This document shows, in pieces, positions 52,333 to 61,300 of a stretch of 64,000 bases of DNA. A program made the position numbers and the translations under genes. The notes below the pieces were generated by a model. The model was not told the DNA's origin, made no database searches, and was given only the letters and a program-made list of their open reading frames with translations. How positions within the stretch are numbered: position 1 is the first letter of the stretch; each line of letters begins with the position of its first letter. Origin of the DNA: Fundidesulfovibrio putealis DSM 16056 (GTDB lineage: Bacteria > Desulfobacterota > Desulfovibrionia > Desulfovibrionales > Desulfovibrionaceae); the NCBI RefSeq assembly GCF_000429325.1, contig NZ_KE386885.1, positions 337,958 to 401,957 on the forward strand. Direction: 5' to 3'.

Positions 52333-52352
52333 CGCGCGCAGCCCCCACGGAC

Positions 52353-53987
52353 ATGACCGACGCAGCCCTGTTGGAAATATTCCGGGTGAGCACCCTGGAT
52401 CAGCTGGCCCGTGCGGAAGCCGCCGCCCTGGCCCTGGAGCGTGCGTCTCCCGAGGAAGTCACGTCGGGCATGGAGGCGGTGTTCCGCTGCATCCATACCG
52501 TCAAGGGCGACGCGGCCACGCTCCAGTTCGACGGCCTGGCCGGGTGCTGCCACGAGCTGGAGACCGCCCTGGACGGCCTGCGCGGGAGGGACGAGCGCCC
52601 CGCCCCCGAAGTGGTCGGGAGCCTGCTGGCGGCCATAGACTGCCTGCGGGAGGGCCTTGACGATCCGGCCTCTTCTTTCATTCCGGGCATTCCGGGCATC
52701 CCTGGCGCGCTTGACCCCATCGAGTCCCTGAAGGGCCTGCTGGGCCGGATATCCCAGGCGACCCTGGGCGCGCAGCCCCCGCAGTGCGCACCCCCCGAAT
52801 CTTCTCCGCCGAACGCGGTGGCCGACACGCCGGAGCTTGGCTACAGCGTGCGGGCCGCGCATCTGGACACACTCCTGGAGAACCTGAGCGAACTGATGAC
52901 CACCCGTGAGGCCCTGGCCGCCCAGGCACGGTCCGAAGGGCGCTTCGACTACCTGCACTTCGCCGTGGAGCTGGAGCGCCAGCTGGCCCTGCTTGGGCAG
53001 TCCATCCTGTCCATGCGCCTGTTGTCCCTCCAGGCGGTGATCCCCAAGTACCGCAGGCTGGTGCGCGATCTGGCGGCACAGTCCGGCAAGGAGATCGATT
53101 TCCAGGTCAGCGGCGAGATGTTCGAACTGGACAAGACGCTCATCGAAAAGCTCAACACCCCGCTGGTGCACCTGCTGCGAAACGCGGTGCGCCACGGCGT
53201 GGAGCCTCCCGCAGACAGGCTGCGCGCGGGAAAGCCCTCCACCGGCGTAATCCGCCTGGACGCCTGGCAGGACGGCCCCGAGATCGTGCTCAAGGTGAGC
53301 GACGACGGCGCGGGCATCGACACCGCCGCCGTCCTGGCCAAGGCCGTGCAGGCCGGGTTGGTGGAGTCTGGCGATAAACCGGACGAGGCCGGGCTGCTGG
53401 CCATGGTGTTCACGCCGGGGTTTTCCACGTCGCAGAGCGTGGACGGCGTGTCCGGGCGCGGGGTGGGGCTGGACGCGGTCAAGGACGGCATCGAGCGGCT
53501 TGGCGGCGAGGTACGCGTGGAGACCGTCCCTGGCCAGGGCTCGGCGTTCGTCCTGCGTGCGCCGCTTCCCCTCTCGCTGCTGGACTGCCTGCGGGTGGGC
53601 GTTGGCGGGGAGCGCTATTTCCTGCCCATCGAATGCGTGGAGCACTGCCTGGAGGGTTTCCCGGCCAGCGCGGGCGCAGGTCCGGTTTCAACCGTTCCCG
53701 TGCAGGGAGCCGTGTTGCCCTGTTTTCTGTTGAGCGGGTTGTTCGAGCTGTCCGCCGCGCAAATGAAGGCAGGGCATCTGGTGGTGGCCCGGCACGGCGG
53801 CGAGCGCTTCGTGCTGGCCGTGGACGAGGTGCTTGGGCTGGCCCAGGTTCTGGTCAAGCCGCTCAAGGGGCGGATGGTGGAGCAGGAGTGCTTCATCGGG
53901 GCCGCCCCGGACGAGGACGGCAGCATGAGCCTGATCATGGCTCCGGGGTTCTTCTCGAAGCTGGTGCGGCAGGGCGGGGCGGGCTAG
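52353..53987 (+). CDS. CheA-like histidine kinase (Hpt-dimer-HATPase-CheW)
   Basis: A 544-residue hybrid of the CheA type. An N-terminal Hpt domain carries the phospho-His48 in FRCIHTVKGDAATLQF. A Pro-rich linker replaces P2 (about 115-165). Then come the P3/P4 kinase core with LVHLLRNAVRHGVE, VSDDGAGID and GRGVGLDAVKDGIERLGG, and a CheW-like P5 (about 400-540). It is shorter than classical CheA (about 650-700) because the CheY-docking P2 domain is absent. The partner receiver is encoded just upstream. It may control an output other than flagella, since no chemoreceptors are nearby. Confidence 0.9.
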   Translation: MTDAALLEIFRVSTLDQLARAEAAALALERASPEEVTSGMEAVFRCIHTVKGDAATLQFDGLAGCCHELETALDGLRGRDERPAPEVVGSLLAAIDCLREGLDDPASSFIPGIPGIPGALDPIESLKGLLGRISQATLGAQPPQCAPPESSPPNAVADTPELGYSVRAAHLDTLLENLSELMTTREALAAQARSEGRFDYLHFAVELERQLALLGQSILSMRLLSLQAVIPKYRRLVRDLAAQSGKEIDFQVSGEMFELDKTLIEKLNTPLVHLLRNAVRHGVEPPADRLRAGKPSTGVIRLDAWQDGPEIVLKVSDDGAGIDTAAVLAKAVQAGLVESGDKPDEAGLLAMVFTPGFSTSQSVDGVSGRGVGLDAVKDGIERLGGEVRVETVPGQGSAFVLRAPLPLSLLDCLRVGVGGERYFLPIECVEHCLEGFPASAGAGPVSTVPVQGAVLPCFLLSGLFELSAAQMKAGHLVVARHGGERFVLAVDEVLGLAQVLVKPLKGRMVEQECFIGAAPDEDGSMSLIMAPGFFSKLVRQGGAG

Positions 53988-53988
53988 C

Positions 53989-54079
53989 GTTGCGTCCTCA
54001 AAAGCCGTCCATGCGGATTTTCAAGACAAAGTCATAAGCCATTCATATACCCTAAAAAAACATATTCATGTTTTTCTAG
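53989..54079 (+). repeat. dispersed terminator-like repeat, copy e
   Basis: Starting two bases after the kinase stop: GTTGCGTCCTCA, a CCGTCCATGCGG mini-hairpin, TTTTCAAGACAAA, GCCATT and a final AAAAACAT/ATGTTTTT stem (54052-54079). The arm is nearly identical to copy b (11632-11726), with the mini-hairpin preserved by a paired change. It lies between convergent genes. Confidence 0.75.
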
Positions 54080-54119
54080 TGTGGGATATTTGCGTTGCGA
54101 TCCTGAAGTTCGGGCCTGG

Positions 54120-55118
54120 TTATTCAGGCAGGACACACTGGGAGCAGCTCCCGCCCGGAGCCTCCTCCAGGCGGTCGCGCCCGAGAAGCTTGGCCTGGTA
54201 CATGGCCCGGTCCGCGCGCAGCAGGAAATCCTTCAGCTCCTCGTCCGGCTCGAGGCAGGCCAGGCCGATGCTGGCGGTCATCCTCAGCACGGAGCCGTCG
54301 TAGCGCACGGCCAGGTTGCGGATCGCCTTGAGGAGTCTTTCCCCCACCACCCGTGCGCCGTCCGGCGTCGTTTCGGGCATGATCACGCCGAACTCCTCGC
54401 CGCCGAGGCGTCCGATGTGGTCGACGTCGCGCAGGGCGCCCTGACAGACCGTGGCAAAGATCTTGAGCATCTCGTCGCCCGCCAGATGGCCCCAGGTGTC
54501 GTTCAGGCGCTTGAAGTGATCCAGGTCCAGGGCCATCAGGCAGAGCGTGTGCCCGTAGCGTCTGGCGCGCCGGATCTCGCGGCCCAGCAGCCCGAGGAAG
54601 GACCGCCGGTTGATGAGCCCCGTGAGCATGTCCCTGGTGGCCAGTTCCCGAAGCTTCAGTTCCACCTTTTTGCGCAGCCTGTTCTCGCGCTCGAGGTCTT
54701 TTCTCACGCGCAGGTTTTCGCGCAGCCGGGAGTGGATCTCCGTCACGTCCTGCAGGGAGAGCACCACGTGGGAGATGTCGCCGTCCGGTCCGCGCAGGCC
54801 GTAGGCCATGGAATGCTGGAGCCGCATGGATCCGTCGGGCAGGCGCGCCGGGATGAGGTGGTTGTGCAGGTGGTAGGAGAAGACGGCCGGAGGTGCGCCG
54901 TCGAACAGGTCCTTCAGGCGCGAGACCACCAGGGAGCGCCCCAGTTGCGGGAAGAGCTCCCCCGAGTCCCGGCCCAGGATGTCCTGGCGGGAAAAGCCGG
55001 TCCAGGACTCCAGGCAGGCGTTCCAGAAGCAGACGCGCAGCTGCCTGTCCAGCACCATGATGCCCATGGGCAGGCAGTCCATGTTCAGGAAGACGTTTTC
55101 ACAACTGGACGGATTCAT
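54120..55118 (-). CDS. PAS-GGDEF diguanylate cyclase
   Basis: A 332-residue soluble enzyme making c-di-GMP from two GTP. A PAS domain (about 10-125) and a charged coiled coil (130-160) lead into a GGDEF domain with DMLTGLINRRSF, the active site RLGGEEF (residues 239-243) and an intact allosteric I-site RDVD (230-233) exactly five residues before it, so product inhibition is expected. Its ATG overlaps the stop of the CheC-like gene by four bases (ATGA), giving translational coupling. It is convergent with the CheA-like gene. Confidence 0.93.
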   Translation of the reverse strand: MNPSSCENVFLNMDCLPMGIMVLDRQLRVCFWNACLESWTGFSRQDILGRDSGELFPQLGRSLVVSRLKDLFDGAPPAVFSYHLHNHLIPARLPDGSMRLQHSMAYGLRGPDGDISHVVLSLQDVTEIHSRLRENLRVRKDLERENRLRKKVELKLRELATRDMLTGLINRRSFLGLLGREIRRARRYGHTLCLMALDLDHFKRLNDTWGHLAGDEMLKIFATVCQGALRDVDHIGRLGGEEFGVIMPETTPDGARVVGERLLKAIRNLAVRYDGSVLRMTASIGLACLEPDEELKDFLLRADRAMYQAKLLGRDRLEEAPGGSCSQCVLPE

Positions 55119-55729
55119 GCAGATGCGTTTCCGAGAAGGCGGTCCAGCGCGGCCAGCATGTCCTGGAAGGTGTCCACGTGGAAGAGGATCAGGATGTCGC
55201 CCTCGGCGGCTTCGTTCTCCAGCCGGAAGCGGGCCTTGATGAGCAGGACCACGCGGGCCGTCGTCTCGTCGGCGGCGAACAGGCCGCTCAAGCCGGTTTC
55301 GAAGTAGTCCGGGGGGAAATAGTCCACCGAGACCCCCAGGATGTTGACGATGGAGCCCATGATCCCGTTCAGGACGATGTTGCCGACCTCCTGGATGGTC
55401 CCGATGCGCAGGGAGTCCAGGTCCATGGAGGCGGCGCCCAGCTCCTGGCCGATCAGCTGGGAAACGAGCCAGGAGGCGGTGGGTTTGGGAAAGACCAGCC
55501 CCGTCCAGCCGGAGAACGCGCCCCGGAACGCCAGGCGCACCGTGGAGAGTATCTCCTGGCCGCTGCGCCCGAGGTATTCCGCCATGTCCTCGGCGCCCAG
55601 CAGCCGCACCTCGGGCAGCTCGAGCTGCACGTGGGTGCTGACCATTTGGTTGATCAGCCCGGCGGCCTTGCCGACGCCGATGTTGATCAGCTCCTTGAGG
55701 AGGTCGTGCTGTGCCGGGGTGATGTACAT
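55115..55729 (-). CDS. cheC: CheC-like CheY-P phosphatase
   Basis: A 204-residue protein of the CheC/FliY fold with two ExxN catalytic motifs: KELINIGVGKAAGLIN (Glu13, Asn16) and IQEVGNIVLNGIM (Glu114, Asn117). Two motifs indicate CheC rather than CheX. It should dephosphorylate a CheY-like regulator, possibly the ones encoded at 51973 or 35265. It is translationally coupled to the diguanylate cyclase gene, linking receiver dephosphorylation and c-di-GMP synthesis. The ribosome site is weak; the ATG at 55729 is chosen by homology of the first helix. Confidence 0.88.
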   Translation of the reverse strand: MYITPAQHDLLKELINIGVGKAAGLINQMVSTHVQLELPEVRLLGAEDMAEYLGRSGQEILSTVRLAFRGAFSGWTGLVFPKPTASWLVSQLIGQELGAASMDLDSLRIGTIQEVGNIVLNGIMGSIVNILGVSVDYFPPDYFETGLSGLFAADETTARVVLLIKARFRLENEAAEGDILILFHVDTFQDMLAALDRLLGNASA

Positions 55730-55852
55730 GGGGTGGTGCTCTGCCGCTTTGCGAATGCCGAGGCGCAAAGCGCTACCACGCCGAGGCCCGGAGTTCAATG
55801 CTCCTCTCAGGGAATTGTCCCTGGAAATGAAGTTTTGAGCTAAATATATGGA

Positions 55853-55876
55853 GCGGATACCGGAGTCGGTCTCCGC
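55853..55876 (-). terminator. probable terminator of the dCache kinase gene
   Basis: GCGGATACCG paired with CGGTCTCCGC (one mismatch, 4-nt loop), then an AT-rich TCCATATATTTA on the minus strand, 35 nt after the kinase stop. Confidence 0.45.
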
Positions 55877-55910
55877 CTCATCCGGTCGGGTCCCTGACGC
55901 GGATTGCCGG

Positions 55911-58172
55911 CTACGCCTCCGCCTTCAGGGGCAGCCGGATGATGAAGGTGGTCCCCTGGCCGGGGGCGGACGCCACGTCGATGGTGCCGTGGTGGTGAGT
56001 GGAGACGATGAAGTAGGACACCGACAGCCCGAGCCCGGTCCCGGCCCCCACGGACTTGGTGGTGAAGAACGGCTCGAAGATGCGCTTGCGGGTCTCCTCG
56101 TCCAGGCCGGGGCCGTTGTCCTGTATCTCGATGCGCACGAAGTCGTTCTCCTGGCGGGTGCGCAGGGTGATCGTTGGGGCGTCCTGCCCTTCCTGTCCGG
56201 CCATGGCCTGGGCGGCGTTGCGCAGCAGGTTTATGACAACCTGCTCGATCTGCGACACGCTGCAGGGCACGAGTGGAATATCGGGCTGGTAGTCGCGCAC
56301 GATCTGGATGCGGCGGAAATCGTATTTTTTCTTGAGGTTGTAGTCGTTGTTGCAGAGGGTCACGGCCATATCCAGTGCCTGGGCCATGTCCGCCTGGACC
56401 ATTTCGGTCTCCTGGCGGCAGAAGGAGAGCATGTTCTGCACGATCTGGGAGGCGCGCGCGGCAGCGGTCCGCACCTCGTCCAGCAGCAGGACCACATCGC
56501 GTTCGCGCAGATAGCCGTGAATGTTATCCAGCGGGCATCCGGCCTTTTGCGCGGCGGTCCTGTTTACCGGGGTGTCCTCCTGGAGACGCTTCAGCACCAC
56601 CTGGGTCCCCTGCAGGATGCCCCCAAGAGGGTTGTTGATCTCGTGGGCCATGCCCGCCGCCATTCCTCCCATGGAGATGATCTTCTCGTTGTGGACGATG
56701 GATTCCTGGAGGCGGCGGCGATCCGTGATGTCCGTGTGCGCTCCCGCCATGCGCACCACCTGTCCGGACTCGTCCTTGAGCGAGGCGCCCCTGCCGAGCA
56801 CCCAACGGTAGCTGCCGTCCTTGTGCAGGAGGCGGTACTCCACCTCGAACCAGGGCACTTCGCCCCGCATGCACCGGCCGTTCTCCCGCATGACGCGCTC
56901 AAGGTCCGAGGGGTGGATGCGTTTTTCCCATTCCTCCACGTCGTCGGACATCTCGTCGGGCTGGTAGCCCAGGATGTTTTTGTAGCGCTCGGAGAAGTAG
57001 ACCTCCCCGGTCTTCATGTCCCAGTCCCAGATGCCGTCGTTGGTCCCCCGGACGGCCAGGGCGTAGCGCTCTTCGCTGGCCTTGAGCTTTTCCTCGGCCC
57101 TGGCGCGCTCCTGCGCCATCTGGTCCAGCGCGCCTGCCAGCAGGCCGAATTCCCCTGCGTCGTGGTCGATCCCTGTGGGCTGGCTGAAGTCGCCCTTGCC
57201 GAAGCGGGCGGCCGCCTGCATCAGGCGGCTCACCGACGGGGCCAGCAGGAAACGGCTCGCCGTCCAGCAGAGTCCCAACGCCAGCACGGCGGCCAGGGCC
57301 GTCAGGGCGAGATTTCGCCTCAGGGCCGCAGTGGCTTCGGCGGTGACGATGCTTTCAGGCACGGCCACGAACACGTACATGTAGGGAGGCTCTTCCGGGT
57401 GCAGACGGAGTTTGGTGAATGCGGTGATGCGCCGGATGCCGTCGGAGCCCGCCCGGGTCACGTAGCCTGAATCCGTGGCGGAGGCCTGGGCGGCCTTCCA
57501 AACGCCCTGGGCGATGGGCACGCCAAGGGGTGTGTTCTCGTCCGGGGGCGTCCTGTAGATCCGGTTGCCGTTGCGGTCTGTCAGGCCGACGAAGGAGCCG
57601 GGGGAAAGCTGATCGAGTTTGTAGATGCGGTCGTACTGGTTGAGCTGAATCGCGCAGGTCAGCACGCAGAGCACCTCTCCGGACTGGCCCAGGACCGGCA
57701 GGGCAAAGGGGAACGAGGGAAGGCCCGAGGTCCTGCTGATGATGAACTCCCCGGAGGTGAACCGGCGCAGGCGTATGGCGTCCTGGAAGTGCTTACGGTC
57801 GGCGATGTTGAGGGTTCCGATGGGCAGGGACGAGGCCACGACATCCCCGTCGGGGTTCGCCACCAGGATGTTCGTGAAGGACGTGTTGTCCGCGTGGACT
57901 CGTTTCAACAAATCGGTGGCGCCTTTGGCGTCCAGGTTGCGTATCTCGGGCATGAGGGCCAGCGTGACCATAAGCTGCTTCGTGGACGTGGTGATGCGCT
58001 CCTGCATGGAGGCAAGGTTCGCGTTCAGAAGCAGGACGTTGTTCTCGGCCTTGCGCTGGAACGTGTCGCGGACTTCCCAGCCGGAGAAGAGGATGATCGC
58101 AAGGGAAGGGACTATGGAAATGATGACCAGAAAATACATGGTCGCCCAGATTGATTGAACTTTCCGCTGCAT
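55911..58172 (-). CDS. dCache-HAMP-PAS sensor histidine kinase
   Basis: A 753-residue membrane sensor. TM1 (about 12-32) and TM2 (about 288-308) bracket a double-Cache ligand-binding domain (NILVANPDGDVVASS, RKHFQDAIRLRRFTSGEFIISRTSG). HAMP follows, then a PAS_3-like domain (WDWDMKTGEVYFSERYKNILGY), HisKA ([15 protein letters not shown]) and HATPase ([24 protein letters not shown]). The transmitter is paralogous to those at 15437 and 23702. GAGG lies nine nucleotides before the ATG. It is orphan: the nearest receivers are 3.6 kb and further away. Confidence 0.92.
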   Translation of the reverse strand: MQRKVQSIWATMYFLVIISIVPSLAIILFSGWEVRDTFQRKAENNVLLLNANLASMQERITTSTKQLMVTLALMPEIRNLDAKGATDLLKRVHADNTSFTNILVANPDGDVVASSLPIGTLNIADRKHFQDAIRLRRFTSGEFIISRTSGLPSFPFALPVLGQSGEVLCVLTCAIQLNQYDRIYKLDQLSPGSFVGLTDRNGNRIYRTPPDENTPLGVPIAQGVWKAAQASATDSGYVTRAGSDGIRRITAFTKLRLHPEEPPYMYVFVAVPESIVTAEATAALRRNLALTALAAVLALGLCWTASRFLLAPSVSRLMQAAARFGKGDFSQPTGIDHDAGEFGLLAGALDQMAQERARAEEKLKASEERYALAVRGTNDGIWDWDMKTGEVYFSERYKNILGYQPDEMSDDVEEWEKRIHPSDLERVMRENGRCMRGEVPWFEVEYRLLHKDGSYRWVLGRGASLKDESGQVVRMAGAHTDITDRRRLQESIVHNEKIISMGGMAAGMAHEINNPLGGILQGTQVVLKRLQEDTPVNRTAAQKAGCPLDNIHGYLRERDVVLLLDEVRTAAARASQIVQNMLSFCRQETEMVQADMAQALDMAVTLCNNDYNLKKKYDFRRIQIVRDYQPDIPLVPCSVSQIEQVVINLLRNAAQAMAGQEGQDAPTITLRTRQENDFVRIEIQDNGPGLDEETRKRIFEPFFTTKSVGAGTGLGLSVSYFIVSTHHHGTIDVASAPGQGTTFIIRLPLKAEA

Positions 58173-58418
58173 CGTAGCTGGCCTCTACTGGCGTTTGAAA
58201 TGGCAGGCCCATCCCCGTGCTGACCGGATGCGTCGGGCGAAAGTAAGGAAGAATCGATCCCTCGTCGAGAAGAGAAAATACCGGGTCACGGGCGCACCGG
58301 CAGCCTCCGCCGGAGTGTGCGGGGGCGCGTCCGGCCCGGCCCTGGAGTCGCGCACGGCGACGTTGCGTCCGGCGGCCGGAGCGTCAAAGCCGCTACTGGT
58401 CGGGACGATGTCGTCGGG

Positions 58419-58874
58419 TCAGTGCGCTCCGCGCACATGCGGCCCGCCGGCCTGTGCGGTGCGGGCCTGGCAATCGGTATCCGGGCTCTCGGCCAGTTCG
58501 CGAAGGATCGCGCAGGAATCAACGGATTCGATGCGGCTGCACAGCCGCCTGAGCGACACCAGCTGCTCCTGCAGCTGGTGCAGCTGGGCGAGCCGCTCGG
58601 CCACGTGCTCGATGTGCTCGTCCAGGATGATGTTCACCTCGCCGCAGTCCTGGCCGGACATGCCCTTGAGCCGGAGCAGCGTGCCGATTTCGGCCAGGGA
58701 CATCTCCAGGGCGCGGCAGTTGCGCACGAAGCACAGGGTCTCCAGGTGGGAGGCGTCGTAGAGCCGGTAGTTGTTGGCGCCGCGCTCGGGCCGGGGCAGC
58801 AAGCCCTCGCGTTCGTAGTAGCGCACCGTCTCCACGGTGCAGCCAGCCCGTTTGGCCAGGTCTCCAATCTTCAT
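58419..58874 (-). CDS. MerR-family heavy-metal regulator (CadR/PbrR-like)
   Basis: A 151-residue MerR protein: winged helix MKIGDLAKRAGCTVETVRYYEREGLL, then a long dimerisation coil. Metal-binding candidates match Cd/Pb sensors: Cys77, Cys112 and Cys121, plus a Cys135 and a His-containing tail (HVRGAH). It should bend and activate the divergent promoter at 58898-58928 when Cd, Pb or Zn is bound. GGAGG lies five to six nucleotides before the ATG. It is divergently paired with the P-type ATPase gene. Confidence 0.92.
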   Translation of the reverse strand: MKIGDLAKRAGCTVETVRYYEREGLLPRPERGANNYRLYDASHLETLCFVRNCRALEMSLAEIGTLLRLKGMSGQDCGEVNIILDEHIEHVAERLAQLHQLQEQLVSLRRLCSRIESVDSCAILRELAESPDTDCQARTAQAGGPHVRGAH

Positions 58875-58897
58875 CGAAACCTCCGACGCGAAATGTC

Positions 58898-58928
58898 TTG
58901 ACCCTGTAGTTACTCCAGGGTGTCTAGT
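58898..58928 (+). promoter_or_regulatory. MerR-type promoter/operator of the P-type ATPase gene
   Basis: TTGACC (58898-58903) and TCTAGT (58923-58928) are 19 bp apart, the stretched spacing of MerR-activated promoters. The spacer holds the dyad ACCCT...AGGGT (58901-58905, 58917-58921), close to known CadR/PbrR operators. Confidence 0.85.
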
Positions 58929-59025
58929 TCTTCAAGGGGCGGGTCCGCCGCGCGACGAGGCGGCCATCCAGATCGTTCGGATGGCTCCGGCCCGGTCATA
59001 AAGCCCGCAATCCCGAAGGAATACC

Positions 59026-61215
59026 ATGAGCTCTCTGACGTTTCGCGTAAAGGACATGGACTGCGCAGATGAAATCGCCATACTCACCCGGGCGCTCCTG
59101 CCCCTGGTGGGGGAGGAGTCCAGGCTCGGTTTCGACATCATGGCGCGCAGGCTGAAGGTTGACGCCACCGGCCTTCTGGTGGGCGAGAAACAGATAACCA
59201 AGGCCATCGAGGCCACGGGGATGAAGGCTGAGCCAGTGGCCGAGGCCATCGGAGCCTGCGCCTGCTGCGGTGGCTCGTGCTCCGAAAGGGGCAGCTTCTG
59301 GGAGCGCCGGGGGCGCGAGGTGCTCTGCGCTGTCAGCGGGCTTCTCTGGGCCGCAGGACTTGGCCTGATGATGGCGGAGCACGGCTCCGCGCTGGCCGCG
59401 TTCCGGGAGAGCGCCTCCGCGCCGCTGGCCGCCAAGGCCCTGTGGATTCTGGCGGCGCTGTGCGGCGTGTGGCACGTGCTGCCCAAGGCCGCCTATTCGC
59501 TGCGCACGCTCCGGCCAGACATGAACCTGCTCATGGTGCTGGCCGTGTCCGGGGCAATGGTCATCGGTGAATACTCCGAAGGGGCCTCCGTAGCCTTCCT
59601 GTTCGCCCTGGCCAACCAGCTGGAGGCCTGGAGCGTGGGCCGCGCCCGCAATGCGGTCCAGGCGCTCATGAGCCTGGCCCCGGACAAGGCGCTGGTGCTC
59701 GCGCCGCTTACGACCACCCCGGTGGAGACGCCGGTGGAGGCCGTGCCCGCCGGAACGCGCATCCTGGTGCGGCCCGGCGACCGCATCCCCCTGGACGGCG
59801 TGGTGCGCTCGGGCGCTTCCGCCGTGGACCAGTCGCCCATTACCGGCGAGTCCATGCCCGTGGCCAAGGCGGCCGGGGACGAGGTCTTCGCGGGCACGAT
59901 AAACGCCGAGGGCGCGCTGGAGGTGGAGACCACCCGGCCCGCGTCCCAGTCCACCCTGGCCCGCATCATGCGCATGGTGGAGGACGCCCAGTCCAGGCGC
60001 GCCAAGGCCGTGCAATGGGTGGAGAAGTTCGCCGCCGTGTACACGCCGGTGATGGTTGGAGTCTCGTTGCTGTTCGCTGTGGTTCCGCCGCTCTTTTTCG
60101 GCGGGGCCTGGGACAAGTGGTTCTACGAGGCGCTGGTGATCCTGGTGATCTCCTGCCCGTGCGCCCTGGTGATCTCCACCCCGGTGAGCATCGTGGCGGC
60201 CCTGGCCTCGGCGGCCCGCAATGGCGTGCTGGTCAAGGGCGGGGTGTTTCTGGAGGTGCCGGCCACGCTTACCGCGCTGGCCCTGGACAAGACCGGGACG
60301 CTCACCCACGGCAGGCCCTCCGTCACCGGCGTGATCTCCCTGAACGGCACGACCGAGCAGGAGTTGCTGGGCATCGCGGCGGCCCTGGAGTCGCGCAGCA
60401 GCCATCCCGTGGCCCAGGCCGTGATGCGCCACGCCGCCGCCAATGGCGTGTCTTTGGCCCAGGTGGAGGACGCCCAGGCCAGGCCGGGGCTTGGCGCGCA
60501 GGGCGTCATCGGCGGAGCGGCGCACTTCATCGGCAACCTGCGCTTCCTGGAGGAATCCGGCAACGCACCCGGCACGCCCGAGCTTGCGCAGGCCCTGGAG
60601 CGTCTCGACCGCTCCGCCGCCACCGTGGTGCTGGTGTGGACCGGGGGCAGGGTGCTTGGGCTCATGGCCGTGGAGGACAAGGTGCGCCCGCAGGCTAAGG
60701 CCGCGCTGGCGGAGCTTCAGAGCCTGGGCGTGGACTCCATCGTCATGCTCACCGGGGACAACGCCAGGACCGCCGCGAAGATCGCCGCGCAGACCGGGGT
60801 GACCGGGTACCGCTCTGATCTTATGCCCGAGGACAAGACCCGCGTGGTGGAGGAGATGGTGGCATCAGGCAGGCGGGTGGGCATGGTGGGCGACGGAGTG
60901 AATGACGCCCCGGCCCTGGCCGCCTCGCACCTGGGCATCGCCATGGGCTCCATCGGCACGGACGTGGCCATCGAGACCGCCGACGTGGCGCTCATGTCCG
61001 ACGACCTCTCCAAGCTGCCCTGGCTCATCCGGCACTCGCGCCGCACCATGGGGGTCATCAAGGCCAACATCTGGTTCGCCCTGGGGATCAAGGGGGTGTT
61101 CCTGGCCATGGCCGTGTTCCAGGTGGCCACGCTCTGGACCGCGATCCTGGCGGACCTGGGCACGTCGCTGCTGGTGATCTTCAATGGGCTGCGCCTGTTG
61201 CAGATCAGGCGTTAG
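59026..61215 (+). CDS. zntA: Zn/Cd/Pb-exporting P1B-type ATPase
   Basis: A 729-residue inner-membrane pump. An N-terminal heavy-metal-associated domain has the variant motif MDCADE (11-16), followed by a Cys cluster ACACCGGSC (77-85) that can bind metal. Eight helices are expected. ITGES lies in the actuator domain, the ion-path CPC motif at 377-379, phospho-Asp in DKTGTLTHG (421-429), SSHP nearby, GDGVNDAP in the P domain, and a late Asp in LADLGTS typical of the Zn/Cd/Pb subgroup. AAGGAA lies six nucleotides before the ATG. Expression is from the MerR promoter upstream. Confidence 0.95.
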   Translation: MSSLTFRVKDMDCADEIAILTRALLPLVGEESRLGFDIMARRLKVDATGLLVGEKQITKAIEATGMKAEPVAEAIGACACCGGSCSERGSFWERRGREVLCAVSGLLWAAGLGLMMAEHGSALAAFRESASAPLAAKALWILAALCGVWHVLPKAAYSLRTLRPDMNLLMVLAVSGAMVIGEYSEGASVAFLFALANQLEAWSVGRARNAVQALMSLAPDKALVLAPLTTTPVETPVEAVPAGTRILVRPGDRIPLDGVVRSGASAVDQSPITGESMPVAKAAGDEVFAGTINAEGALEVETTRPASQSTLARIMRMVEDAQSRRAKAVQWVEKFAAVYTPVMVGVSLLFAVVPPLFFGGAWDKWFYEALVILVISCPCALVISTPVSIVAALASAARNGVLVKGGVFLEVPATLTALALDKTGTLTHGRPSVTGVISLNGTTEQELLGIAAALESRSSHPVAQAVMRHAAANGVSLAQVEDAQARPGLGAQGVIGGAAHFIGNLRFLEESGNAPGTPELAQALERLDRSAATVVLVWTGGRVLGLMAVEDKVRPQAKAALAELQSLGVDSIVMLTGDNARTAAKIAAQTGVTGYRSDLMPEDKTRVVEEMVASGRRVGMVGDGVNDAPALAASHLGIAMGSIGTDVAIETADVALMSDDLSKLPWLIRHSRRTMGVIKANIWFALGIKGVFLAMAVFQVATLWTAILADLGTSLLVIFNGLRLLQIRR

Positions 61216-61236
61216 GGTCGAGCAAGCACAATGAGG

Positions 61237-61280
61237 GCATGCGGCTTCCGGGCTTGGCCTGGAAGCCGCATGCTTGTTTC
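61237..61280 (+). terminator. terminator of the P-type ATPase gene
   Basis: A 13-bp perfect stem GCATGCGGCTTCC/GGAAGCCGCATGC with an 11-nt loop, followed by TTGTTTC, 22 nt after the stop. Confidence 0.85.
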
Positions 61281-61300
61281 GAACACGCGCCCTGGCGGAT

